Below are positions 1-5,888 of a stretch of DNA of 11,339 nucleotides, piece by piece. The notes under the pieces are model-generated. The model saw nothing but the letters and a program-made list of their open reading frames with translations, was not told the origin of the DNA and did not search any database. The stretch is from the NCBI GenBank assembly GCA_020348765.1, contig CP070753.1, forward strand, positions 2,379,580 to 2,390,918, read 5' to 3'. Numbering within the stretch: position 1 is the stretch's first letter; each line of letters begins with the position of its first letter. The DNA is from Burkholderiales bacterium (GTDB lineage: Bacteria; Pseudomonadota; Gammaproteobacteria; Burkholderiales; Burkholderiaceae_E). A program made the translations under genes and the position numbers.

Positions 1-345
1 GCGCACCAGCGTCTTGCTGCCGCAGCCCGAGGCCAGCACCATGCCGATCCCGAACAGCAGCCCACCGACGAGGCTCGACAGCCACAGCAGGTTCGAACCG
101 GTGTAGATGGTCTTGCCCGGATCGATCAAACCCGCGCCGGCCAGCAGTCCGGTGCCGATCATGGCGACGCCGATCGCCAGCACCCACATGCGCATCCGGT
201 CCCAGTCGCCCATGTTGACGATGTCCGACAGCGCGCCCATCGAGCAGTAATTGGTGCGGTTCATGACCGCGCCGACCACGACTGCGATCGCGAACGCGAG
301 CCACGCGACCGTCGTTTGCAGCGCGGCGACGTCGACTTCACCCAT
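1..345 (-). CDS. YeeE/YedE family membrane protein (thiosulfate/sulfur transporter-like), 5' part only
   Basis: Translating the minus strand from the ATG at 345 gives 115 residues, open to the window edge. It has hydrophobic segments at about 8-28, 54-74 and 86-106. Two family signatures are visible: RTNYCSMGALSDIV (30-43, Cys34) and LASGCGSKTLVR at the end (Cys108). In the YeeE/YedE (TsuA) family such cysteines lie along a pore that passes thiosulfate or related sulfur species through the inner membrane, so sulfur-compound uptake is the likely role; the substrate here is inferred. The start is supported by a strong ribosome site (GGGGGAGGC at 351-359) 5 bases upstream. It follows cpoB by 104 bases with its own promoter-like site, so it is probably a separate unit from tol-pal. 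Its 3' end and neighbours are outside the window. Confidence 0.88.
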   Translation of the reverse strand, partial: MGEVDVAALQTTVAWLAFAIAVVVGAVMNRTNYCSMGALSDIVNMGDWDRMRMWVLAIGVAMIGTGLLAGAGLIDPGKTIYTGSNLLWLSSLVGGLLFGIGMVLASGCGSKTLVR

Positions 346-350
346 GGAAT

Positions 351-359
351 GCCTCCCCC
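351..359 (-). promoter_or_regulatory. Strong ribosome binding site of the YeeE/YedE gene
   Basis: Minus strand reads GGGGGAGGC, five bases before the ATG at 345-343. It is one of the best Shine-Dalgarno matches in the window and fixes the start. Confidence 0.8.
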
Positions 360-389
360 GATGGCGCCTCTGCGGGCGCACGACGCGGC

Positions 390-419
390 ATTATCGCCCG
401 CGCGCGGGCGACATGGCCA
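390..419 (-). promoter_or_regulatory. Candidate promoter with palindromic operator upstream of the YeeE/YedE gene
   Basis: On the minus strand TGGCCA (419-414, 4 of 6 to the -35 consensus) and GATAAT (395-390, 5 of 6 to the -10 consensus) are separated by 18 bases. The spacer is almost wholly filled by a perfect 18-base palindrome, TCGCCCGCGCGCGGGCGA (394-411). Transcription would start near 383, giving a leader of roughly 38 bases. A dyad in the spacer is where MerR- or ArsR-type regulators often bind, but no regulator gene is in view. The palindrome could equally be a hairpin at the end of the cpoB transcript; no T run follows it on either strand, so it is not a classical terminator. Confidence 0.45.
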
Positions 420-449
420 CGGTGTTGGACTTCGCCGCGCCCCGATCGA

Positions 450-1307
450 TCAGCGCGACTTGATCGAATTCAGCTTGTCGGCAGCTGCGTTGGCGGCGGG
501 GGTGCCGGCGTAGCGCGCGATGACCGAGTCATAGGTACGCCGCGCAGCCCGGGCGTCGCCGGTTTCGAGCTGCGCGTTGCCCACCATCAGCAGCGCCTCG
601 GCGGCACGCATGCCGTCCGGGAAGCGTTTCAGGTACTCCTGCTGGGTCGCCAGCGAAGCCTTGAATTCGCGCAGCGCATACTGCGCGCTGCCACTCCAGA
701 ACAGCACGTTCGACAGGTACGGCGTCTCGGGGAAGTCCTGGCGCAGGCGCTCGAGCGAAGACAGCGCACCGGCGAAGTCTCCCTCGCGAAACAGTCCCAG
801 CGCTGCGTCGTAGCGGGCCTTCTCGCTCGGGTCGACCATGACCGTCTGCTGATCGATCGTGACCTGCACCGGCTCGAAGCGCTTCAGCCGCTCGTCGACG
901 ACCGCGAGCAGTTCGTTCTGCTTCTTCTGGGTGTTCGCCAGCTGGGCGGCTTGCACCTCGAGTTGGCCTCGCAGTTGCGCGAGCTCGCTGCGCAGACTCT
1001 CGATCTGGTTGGCCAGCTCCAGCTGGCCGCGGCCGATCTGCTCGAGCCGCTCCATCTGCACGGTCACTCTGTCGAGTCGGTCGACCGTGTCCTGTCCCTG
1101 GCGCAGTAGCGCGCGGATCTCTTCCTGCTGCGCGTTGACCCGCCCGCGCACTTCGATGATCGCGCGTCGCGCCTCGTCGTCTGCGAACAGCTGTGCCTGC
1201 GCCGACGGCAGCCAGGCTGTGGCGATTCCGAGTCCGACCCCGATGCAGATCGCGGCCAAGGGCGCAATCGATCCGATCGGCCGGCGCACGCTGCGAGCAA
1301 CGGTCAT
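450..1307 (-). CDS. cpoB: Cell division coordinator CpoB (YbgF), periplasmic Tol-Pal accessory protein
   Basis: This 285-residue protein begins with a signal peptide: basic MTVARSVRR, hydrophobic 11-33, and a likely cleavage after SAQA (35-38). Residues about 45-140 are rich in Q, E, R and L with heptad-like spacing (for example IRALLRQGQDTVDRLDRV), a probable trimerising coiled coil. From about 160 to the end it has tetratricopeptide-like repeats (ARYDAALGLFREGDFAGAL; NVLFWSGSAQYALREFKAS; AEALLMVGNAQLETGDARAA), as in the YbgF C-terminal domain. In E. coli CpoB links PBP1B-driven peptidoglycan synthesis to Tol-mediated outer-membrane constriction. At 285 residues it is slightly longer than the E. 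coli protein, mostly in the coiled-coil part. The ATG at 1307 has a good ribosome site. It is the last gene of the tol-pal cluster, 95 bases after pal. Confidence 0.95.
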   Translation of the reverse strand: MTVARSVRRPIGSIAPLAAICIGVGLGIATAWLPSAQAQLFADDEARRAIIEVRGRVNAQQEEIRALLRQGQDTVDRLDRVTVQMERLEQIGRGQLELANQIESLRSELAQLRGQLEVQAAQLANTQKKQNELLAVVDERLKRFEPVQVTIDQQTVMVDPSEKARYDAALGLFREGDFAGALSSLERLRQDFPETPYLSNVLFWSGSAQYALREFKASLATQQEYLKRFPDGMRAAEALLMVGNAQLETGDARAARRTYDSVIARYAGTPAANAAADKLNSIKSR

Positions 1308-1312
1308 GGCGA

Positions 1313-1321
1313 GCCTCCCCT
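1313..1321 (-). promoter_or_regulatory. Ribosome binding site of cpoB
   Basis: Minus strand AGGGGAGGC lies five bases before the ATG at 1307. It supports the chosen start and independent translation of cpoB across the 95-base gap from pal. Confidence 0.75.
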
Positions 1322-1331
1322 CTTTGAGATT

Positions 1332-1359
1332 GCGGGTCGCCGCATGCGGGCGAGCCCGC
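1332..1359 (-). other. Stable stem-loop in the pal-cpoB gap
   Basis: The minus-strand RNA can pair GCGGG with CCCGC and, inside, TCGCC with GGCGA, leaving a single bulged C and a 7-base loop. No U-run follows, so it is not a standard terminator. A stem here could protect the pal 3' end or lower expression of cpoB relative to the abundant lipoprotein Pal; that role is inference. Confidence 0.4.
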
Positions 1360-1402
1360 GCCGTCCGGTGCCCGCGCGATCGCGCCGAGCGGGCCGGCAG
1401 CT

Positions 1403-1999
1403 TTACTGGTAAACGATGTCGGCGCGCCGGTTCTCGGCCCAGGCCTCTTCGTTGCTGCCCAGCGCGCGCGGCTTCTCCTCGCCAAAGCTCACCGCTTCGA
1501 GCTGCGACTCGTTGGCCCCGAGCACGGCAAGGGCTCGACGCACCGCTTCGGCTCGCTTCTGTCCCAGCGCCAGGTTGTACTCGCGGCTGCCGCGCTCGTC
1601 CGCGTTGCCCTGGATGATGACCCGTTGGTTACGATTCGCGACCAGGTAGCGTGCGTGTGCCTCGATCACCGGTGCGAATTCCTCGCGGATCGTGAACTCG
1701 TCGAAGTCGAAGTAGATGCTGCGCCTGGACAGTGGATTGTCCGGATCGGAGAACGGATCGGGTCGCTCGCCGTCGCCGATCGTGACCGTACCCACGGCAC
1801 GCTCGCCCGCGGCACCCGCGCCGGCGGCACCGGTGCCGGCCGCCCCCGCAGCAGTGCCGTCGCCGGCGGTTCCGGGCATGCCCTGGCCGCTGCGCGACTC
1901 GATCGGGGCACCGGCCTCGTCGAGCTTCACGGAACTGCAGGCGCCGAGCGCAAGCGCTAGCACTGCGGCTGCAATTCCGAGAAAGAATCTGTTGGTCAT
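1403..1999 (-). CDS. pal: Peptidoglycan-associated lipoprotein Pal
   Basis: This 198-residue protein has a lipoprotein signal with lipobox LGAC; Cys21 would be lipidated. A low-complexity Ala/Gly linker follows (about 43-66). The OmpA-like peptidoglycan-binding domain runs from about 92 to 198 with the signature GNADERGSREYNLALGQKRA (131-150) and a terminal RRADIVYQ. D134 and R192 are the expected contacts to diaminopimelate in the cell wall. Pal anchors the outer membrane to peptidoglycan and is released or recycled by TolB under TolA pull, concentrating at the division site. The E. coli motif has GHADERG where this one has GNADERG, a common variant. A GGAG seven bases before the ATG supports the start. 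tolB ends 13 bases upstream, so the two are surely co-transcribed. Confidence 0.97.
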   Translation of the reverse strand: MTNRFFLGIAAAVLALALGACSSVKLDEAGAPIESRSGQGMPGTAGDGTAAGAAGTGAAGAGAAGERAVGTVTIGDGERPDPFSDPDNPLSRRSIYFDFDEFTIREEFAPVIEAHARYLVANRNQRVIIQGNADERGSREYNLALGQKRAEAVRRALAVLGANESQLEAVSFGEEKPRALGSNEEAWAENRRADIVYQ

Positions 2000-2006
2000 T
2001 GATGGT

Positions 2007-2010
2007 CTCC
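2007..2010 (-). promoter_or_regulatory. Ribosome binding site of pal
   Basis: GGAG on the minus strand, seven bases before the pal ATG, lying inside the 13-base gap after the tolB stop. Confidence 0.6.
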
Positions 2011-2012
2011 GG

Positions 2013-3290
2013 TCATTGAGCGTACGGTCCCCAGGCTGGCTCGCGGATGTCCGCCGCCGGGCTCGAGAGTCGTTGCTTGACGCGGCCGTCCACGGTGACC
2101 GCGATCAGGACGTCGCGGTCTTCGCCGCGCGTGGCATACAGGATCCAGCGCCCGTTCGGCGCGAAACTCGGAGACTCGTCGCGGCCGGTGTCACTGACGA
2201 CCTGCTCGACCCCGGTCGTCAGATCCCGCACCGCCACCAGGAAGCGTCCATCGCGACGCGAGATGTACGCGAGCGACCTGCCGTCGGCGCTGATGCGCGG
2301 GCTGACATTGTATGAGCCCGACAGCGTGACCCGCGTGACCGGGCCACCGGTGACCGGAATGCGGTAGATCTGCGGGGTGCCGCCACGGTCGGACGTGAAG
2401 TAGATCGTCTGGCCATCCGGCGTGAACGCCGGCTCGGTGTCGATGCCCGGCGAGCTCGCCACGCGTTGCAGGCCACTGCCGTCGGCATTGATCAGGAACA
2501 GCTGCGACAGCCCCTCGCGGGTCAGCACCACGGCCAGTCGCCGGCCATCGGGGGCCCAGGCCGGCGCGCTGTTGCTGCCCTTGAAGTCGGCCAGCACGCT
2601 GCGTTGCTGGGTCGAGAGGCTCTGCACGAAGATGACCGGCTTCTTGCGTTCGAACGACACGTACGCGAGCCGGGTACCGTCGGGGGCCCACGCCGGCGAA
2701 ATGATCGGTTCGGGCGAGTCGAGCGCGATCTGCACGTTCTCGCCGTCCCAGTCGGCGACACTGAGCCGGTAGCGCGCGCCCTGCTTGTTGACGAAGGCGA
2801 TGCGCGTCGAGAACACGCCCTGTTCGCCGGTCAGCTTCTCGTAGATGAAATCCGCAATGCGGTGCGCCGCGTAGCGCAGGTCGGCGGCCGACGGATTCAG
2901 GCTCAGGCCGCCCAGCGGATTCTGGCGCACCGCGTCATAGAGCCGGAAGCGAATGTCGAACCGGCCGTCCGCCAGGCGCGCGATGCTGCCGCCCAGCACC
3001 GTGTCCGCGCCGCGCCCGCGCAGCGCCGCGAAATCGGGCGTCGCCGTCTCGGACAGCGTCTCGCCGGTCTCGACCATCCGGAACGCGCCGCTGCGTACCA
3101 GGTCGCTGCGCACGACGGCTACCACGTCCAGCGGCAGTTCGACATCCGTGACGAAGTTGGCGACGGCGATCGGGATCTGGGTGGCCCCGACCCCGGAGAC
3201 GTCGATACGCAGCTGGGCCAGCGCGGCGCCAGGCGCGAACAGAATCAGCGCCAGCAGGGGCCCGATCGCACGGAAGATCCAGTGCTTCAT
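2013..3290 (-). CDS. tolB: Tol-Pal system periplasmic protein TolB
   Basis: This 425-residue protein starts with a Sec signal peptide (MKHWIFRAIGPLLALILF, cleavage after AALA at about residue 25). The N-terminal domain (about 26-160) is the part that contacts TolA and Pal in the E. coli system. The C-terminal part is a beta-propeller with repeated blades carrying the family pattern: PAWAPDGTRLAYVSF, PAWAPDGRRLAVVLT, PAFTPDGQTIYFTSDRGG, PRISADGRSLAYISRRDG and PSFAPNGRWILYATRG. The length matches the family. TolB shuttles between Pal and the energised TolQRA complex, releasing Pal from peptidoglycan so that it can be mobilised to the septum. There is no Shine-Dalgarno sequence before the ATG; instead a perfect TATAAT lies 8 bases upstream. 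The 97-base gap from tolA also argues for an internal promoter. Confidence 0.97.
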   Translation of the reverse strand: MKHWIFRAIGPLLALILFAPGAALAQLRIDVSGVGATQIPIAVANFVTDVELPLDVVAVVRSDLVRSGAFRMVETGETLSETATPDFAALRGRGADTVLGGSIARLADGRFDIRFRLYDAVRQNPLGGLSLNPSAADLRYAAHRIADFIYEKLTGEQGVFSTRIAFVNKQGARYRLSVADWDGENVQIALDSPEPIISPAWAPDGTRLAYVSFERKKPVIFVQSLSTQQRSVLADFKGSNSAPAWAPDGRRLAVVLTREGLSQLFLINADGSGLQRVASSPGIDTEPAFTPDGQTIYFTSDRGGTPQIYRIPVTGGPVTRVTLSGSYNVSPRISADGRSLAYISRRDGRFLVAVRDLTTGVEQVVSDTGRDESPSFAPNGRWILYATRGEDRDVLIAVTVDGRVKQRLSSPAADIREPAWGPYAQ

Positions 3291-3298
3291 CGCTGCGC

Positions 3299-3304
3299 AT
3301 TATA
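3299..3304 (-). promoter_or_regulatory. Perfect -10 element (TATAAT) just before tolB
   Basis: Minus strand TATAAT ends 8 bases before the tolB ATG. Transcription would begin at or within about 3 bases of the start codon, giving a leaderless or near-leaderless message, consistent with the missing ribosome site. No good -35 hexamer is found 16-18 bases upstream; that position is occupied by a 12-base tandem repeat. E. coli also has a separate promoter before tolB, which supports the reading. Confidence 0.5.
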
Positions 3305-3326
3305 GACCGCGCGCCAGACCGCGCGC
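3303..3326 (-). repeat. Two tandem 12-base repeats in the tolB promoter region
   Basis: Minus strand reads GCGCGCGGTCTG then GCGCGCGGTCTA: two adjacent 12-base units with 11 of 12 matches. The inner unit runs into the TATAAT and the outer unit covers the -35 position. Tandem half-sites in this position are typical of activator sites, but the protein is unknown and low-complexity GC sequence could repeat by chance. Confidence 0.55.
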
Positions 3327-3351
3327 GTAACGGCCCCGAACAATCACGCAC

Positions 3352-3377
3352 CGGCGCCCGCGGGCAGGGCCGCGCCG
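3352..3377 (-). other. GC-rich hairpin in the tolA-tolB gap
   Basis: CGGCGC (3352-3357) and GCGCCG (3372-3377) can pair, and an alternative inner palindrome GCCCGCGGGC is at 3356-3365. It lies shortly after the tolA stop. No T run follows, so it is at most a partial or factor-dependent termination or RNA-processing site. Confidence 0.3.
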
Positions 3378-3387
3378 ATGTCGCCTT

Positions 3388-4734
3388 TCAGTCACGCAGA
3401 CGGTGCTTGACTTCGAGATCGCCGCTCGGGCAAGTGCCGTCGGGCAGGCGCGGGAACGGGTCGGTACGCCGGATTGCACGCTCGGCGGCCTGATCCCAGC
3501 TCGGGATGCCGCTGGAGCGACGCAGCCGCACGCTCGCGATCGAGCAGTCCGGCCCGAGCCGCACCAGGAACGTCGCCTCGGCGTTCGCCGGCAGCCCCGG
3601 TGTCGCCGTGAACACGGTGTTGCTGCGAATCATGCCGCTGACCCGGGCAGCATAGGTTGCGTCGGCCCTGCCCCCGCCCGAGCCGGCCTGGGTCGTCGTC
3701 GCGGCGGTCCCGCCCGACGGCTCGGCAGGTTTGGGCGGTGTCGCAGCCTGCGCCTGCAGCCGCTCGATGTCGCGGCGCTGCCGCTCCTCGGCCAGACGGC
3801 GCTCGCGCGCCCGGCGCTCGGCCTGTTCGCGGCGGCGCTCTTCGGCCTCGCGCTTCGCCTCCTCTTCGGCGCGGCGCTTGGCCTCGGCTTCGGCCTTGCG
3901 CCTGGCTTGCTCCTCGGCGCGGCGCTTGGCTTCGGCTTCGGCCTTGCGCCTGGCCTCCTCCTCGGCGCGGCGCTTGGCTTCGGCCTCGGCCTTGCGCCTG
4001 GCCTCCTCGTCGGCACGGCGCTTGGCTTCGGCCTCGGCCTTGCGCTTGGCCTCTTCGTCCGCCCGGCGCTTTTCTTCCACGGCCCGGCGTTTCTCTGCCT
4101 CGACGCGGCGTTTCTCTTCGTCGGCTCGGCGTTTCTCTTCCTCGACGCGGCGTTGCTCTTCCTCGATGCGGCGTTTCTCTTCGTCGGCTCGGCGTTTCTC
4201 TTCGTCGGCTCGGCGTTTCTCTTCCTCGACGCGGCGTTTCTCTTCCTCGGCTCGGCGTTTCTCTTCCTCCAGGCGCAGGCGCTCGCGCTCTCGGCGCGCC
4301 TCCTCGGCCCGGCGTTCTTCCTCCTCGGCCTGTCGCCGCTCCTCGAGCTCGCGCAGCCGCGCCTCTTCTTCGCGCCGCCGCATCTGCTCTTCGAGCCGGC
4401 TCTGCTCGATCGCGATGTCCGGGCGCAGCGCCAGCGGCGGCGGCTCGGCGCGCACCAGCGGACGTGGCGGCGGAGGCGGAGGCGGTGGCGGTGGTGGCGG
4501 CTCCGGCGGTGGCTCCGGCTTGGCCTCGGGGGCCGGCTTCGGCTCGGGCGGTGGCTCCGGTGCCGGAGGCGGCTCCGGCGCCGGCGGTGGCGCCCAGAGC
4601 TCGGCCTGGATCGTGCGCGGGCTGTGCGTCTGCCAGTCGATGCCGACGAACAGCAGCCCGATCAGCAGGGCATGCATGATGATCGCGAGCAATACCGCTC
4701 GAACGCGACCTTTCGCTGCCGGGACTCGCCGCAT
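3388..4734 (-). CDS. tolA: Cell envelope integrity protein TolA
   Basis: This 448-residue protein has a short cytoplasmic start, one membrane helix (about 12-31) holding His21, a proline-rich segment (49-90, including twelve consecutive prolines at 79-90), a very long Glu/Lys/Arg/Ala helix (about 107-330), a Gly/Thr/Ser linker (332-356) and a C-terminal globular domain (about 358-448). The C-domain has VSGMIRSNTVF, the ATFLVRLGPDCSIASVRLRRSSG core and PFPRLP, with Cys397 and Cys435 placed for a disulfide, as in TolA domain III. TolA couples the TolQR proton-driven motor to TolB/Pal at the outer membrane. The helix holds ten 7-residue EEKRRxx units (157-226) and about four 16-residue units (222-285). 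The expected Ser four residues before the membrane His is Ala17. No clear ribosome site precedes the ATG; the tolR stop is 16 bases upstream, suggesting coupled translation. Confidence 0.96.
   Translation of the reverse strand: MRRVPAAKGRVRAVLLAIIMHALLIGLLFVGIDWQTHSPRTIQAELWAPPPAPEPPPAPEPPPEPKPAPEAKPEPPPEPPPPPPPPPPPPRPLVRAEPPPLALRPDIAIEQSRLEEQMRRREEEARLRELEERRQAEEEERRAEEARRERERLRLEEEKRRAEEEKRRVEEEKRRADEEKRRADEEKRRIEEEQRRVEEEKRRADEEKRRVEAEKRRAVEEKRRADEEAKRKAEAEAKRRADEEARRKAEAEAKRRAEEEARRKAEAEAKRRAEEQARRKAEAEAKRRAEEEAKREAEERRREQAERRARERRLAEERQRRDIERLQAQAATPPKPAEPSGGTAATTTQAGSGGGRADATYAARVSGMIRSNTVFTATPGLPANAEATFLVRLGPDCSIASVRLRRSSGIPSWDQAAERAIRRTDPFPRLPDGTCPSGDLEVKHRLRD
3832..4071 (-). repeat. 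Tandem 48-base repeats in tolA coding KRRAEEEARRKAEAEA
   Basis: Units at TolA residues 222-237, 238-253, 254-269 and 270-285 match the 16-residue consensus KRRA(D/E)EEARRKAEAEA with at most one or two changes. A fifth, decayed unit follows at 286-301. The first unit overlaps the last 7-residue repeat, marking the switch between the two repeat types. Confidence 0.85.
4057..4266 (-). repeat. Tandem 21-base repeats in tolA coding EEKRRxx
   Basis: Ten consecutive 7-residue units (TolA residues 157-226) with consensus EEKRR(A/V/I)(D/E). The DNA is also repetitive: the forward strand repeats motifs such as cggcgtttctcttc every 21 bases. Unit number can change by slippage or recombination without breaking the frame. 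Confidence 0.85.
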
Positions 4735-4750
4735 CGATTCGCAGGACGAA

Positions 4751-5191
4751 CTAGTTGGACGGCTTGACCATCAGCCCGACCCGCCCGACACCCAGGCTCT
4801 GCAGGTCGTCGAGCACGTTCGTGACCTCCTCGTAGGCGACCTGGCGCTCGCCGCTGACCACGACCGGCACGCCGGGCGCGCCCTGGCGCAATGCGCCGAC
4901 CATCTGCGGCAGGTCGCCGCGCCCGATCGGGCGCTCGAGCTCCTCAGGCATGTGATGCGTGCGCAGCACCAGCTCGCCGTTGGCACGCACCACGACTTCG
5001 ATGAACGCGTCGGGCTTGACATTGGACTGCCCGACGCGCGGCAGGTCGATCACGCCGGTCGGGATCAGCGGTGCGGTCACCATGAAGATGACCAGCAGCA
5101 CCAGCATGACGTCGATGTACGGGACGACGTTCATCTCGTTGACCAGCCGGCTGCGTCGGCCGCGCTTGCTGCGTGGGTTCACCTGGGCCAT
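4751..5191 (-). CDS. tolR: Tol-Pal protein TolR (ExbD/TolR family)
   Basis: This 146-residue protein has a basic cytoplasmic N-terminus (RSKRGRRSR), one membrane helix (about 24-44) and a periplasmic domain. The family motif NEMNVVPYIDVMLVLLVIFM contains Asp27 in the membrane, the residue equivalent to the proton-carrying Asp of TolR and ExbD. The C-terminal part (about 60-146) is the dimerising, peptidoglycan-contacting domain. With TolQ it forms the stator/motor that uses proton flow to move TolA. Length and order match the family. It lies 31 bases after tolQ and 16 before tolA. The ribosome site is only fair (GCGGA about 9 bases upstream). ExbD is the main alternative, but the context between tolQ and tolA makes TolR near certain. 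Confidence 0.97.
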   Translation of the reverse strand: MAQVNPRSKRGRRSRLVNEMNVVPYIDVMLVLLVIFMVTAPLIPTGVIDLPRVGQSNVKPDAFIEVVVRANGELVLRTHHMPEELERPIGRGDLPQMVGALRQGAPGVPVVVSGERQVAYEEVTNVLDDLQSLGVGRVGLMVKPSN

Positions 5192-5222
5192 GGCAATTCC
5201 GCTTCCCGGCGCCGGTTCGGTG

Positions 5223-5888
5223 TCAGCGCGCCTGCCGGTGCAGGATGTTCAGGAACTCGTCCATGAACGTCTCGCACCGGTTGGCGAGCCGGTCGATGTC
5301 GTGCGAGAACCTGTTGTAGGCCACCACCGCCGGGATCGCGGCGAACAGGCCGATGGCCGTGGCCACCAGCGCCTCGGCGATGCCCGGCGCGACGCTGGCC
5401 AGCGTGGCCTGTTGCACGTTGGCCAGCCCGCGGAAGGAATTCATGATGCCCCAGACGGTGCCGAACAGGCCGATGTACGGGCTGACCGAGCCGGCCGAGG
5501 CCAGGAACGCCAGGTTGGCTTCGAGCGCATCGAGCTCACGCTGGAAGGTCGCATTCATCGCGCGTCGCGCGCCGTCGATCATGGCGGCGATGTCGCCGGG
5601 CTTCTGCTGGCGCACCTTCAGGAACTCGCCCATGCCCGCCTCGAACACGCGCGCCAGCGGCCCCTGGTCCTGGCCCTTGATCGACTGGTACAGCGAGCCC
5701 AGATCGCCGCCGCGCCAGAAGCTGTCCTCGAAGCGCACCGTGTTTCGCCGGGCCGAGCGAATCATGAACAGCTTGCGAAAGATCGTGGTCCACGACGAGA
5801 GCGAGATCAGCATCAGGCCGACCATCACGATCTGAACCAGCAGGCTGGCCTGCTCCACCAGCGTGAGAATCGACAGTTCGGTGTTCAT
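5223..5888 (-). CDS. tolQ: Tol-Pal protein TolQ (MotA/TolQ/ExbB proton channel family)
   Basis: The ATG at 5888 gives 221 residues (E. coli about 230). Three membrane helices are expected at about 14-36, 127-150 and 163-190. The signature regions PYIGLFGTVWGIMNSF (137-152, Thr144) and IAEALVATAIGLFAAIP (170-186, Thr177) carry the conserved threonines lining the proton path next to the TolR Asp. TolQ forms a pentamer around a TolR dimer in the inner membrane. The reading frame is open upstream to 6341 but that part is a shadow of ybgC. The chosen ATG overlaps the ybgC stop as ATGA, a typical coupled start, and has GGAGAAG about 10 bases before it inside ybgC. Confidence 0.97.
   Translation of the reverse strand: MNTELSILTLVEQASLLVQIVMVGLMLISLSSWTTIFRKLFMIRSARRNTVRFEDSFWRGGDLGSLYQSIKGQDQGPLARVFEAGMGEFLKVRQQKPGDIAAMIDGARRAMNATFQRELDALEANLAFLASAGSVSPYIGLFGTVWGIMNSFRGLANVQQATLASVAPGIAEALVATAIGLFAAIPAVVAYNRFSHDIDRLANRCETFMDEFLNILHRQAR

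Noticed and set aside
364..379. Small hairpin GCGCC/GGCGC in the cpoB to YeeE/YedE gap
   Set aside because: Only five base pairs in very GC-rich sequence; not distinguishable from chance.
394..411. Palindrome after cpoB as an intrinsic terminator
   Set aside because: No run of T follows on either strand, and it overlaps a GATAAT box, so an operator or a plain hairpin fits better.
1374..1385. 12-base palindrome GCGCGATCGCGC in the pal-cpoB gap as an operator
   Set aside because: Short GC/GATC palindromes are expected often at this base composition, and no promoter elements flank it.
3832..4266. Regular repeats considered as a CRISPR array or intergenic satellite
   Set aside because: They are in frame within tolA, have no unique spacers, and encode a coherent charged helix.
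3403..4767. 454-codon plus-strand frame opposite tolA
   Set aside because: A second shadow of the tolA repeats, predicted as Leu/Ala/Phe-rich repeats; its apparent hydrophobicity only reflects reverse complements of Glu/Lys/Arg codons.
3731..5266. 511-codon plus-strand frame rich in Ser, Arg and Gly opposite tolA/tolR
   Set aside because: The low-complexity Ser/Arg and poly-Gly composition is the mirror of the tolA repeats and proline run; it spans two real genes and has no support.
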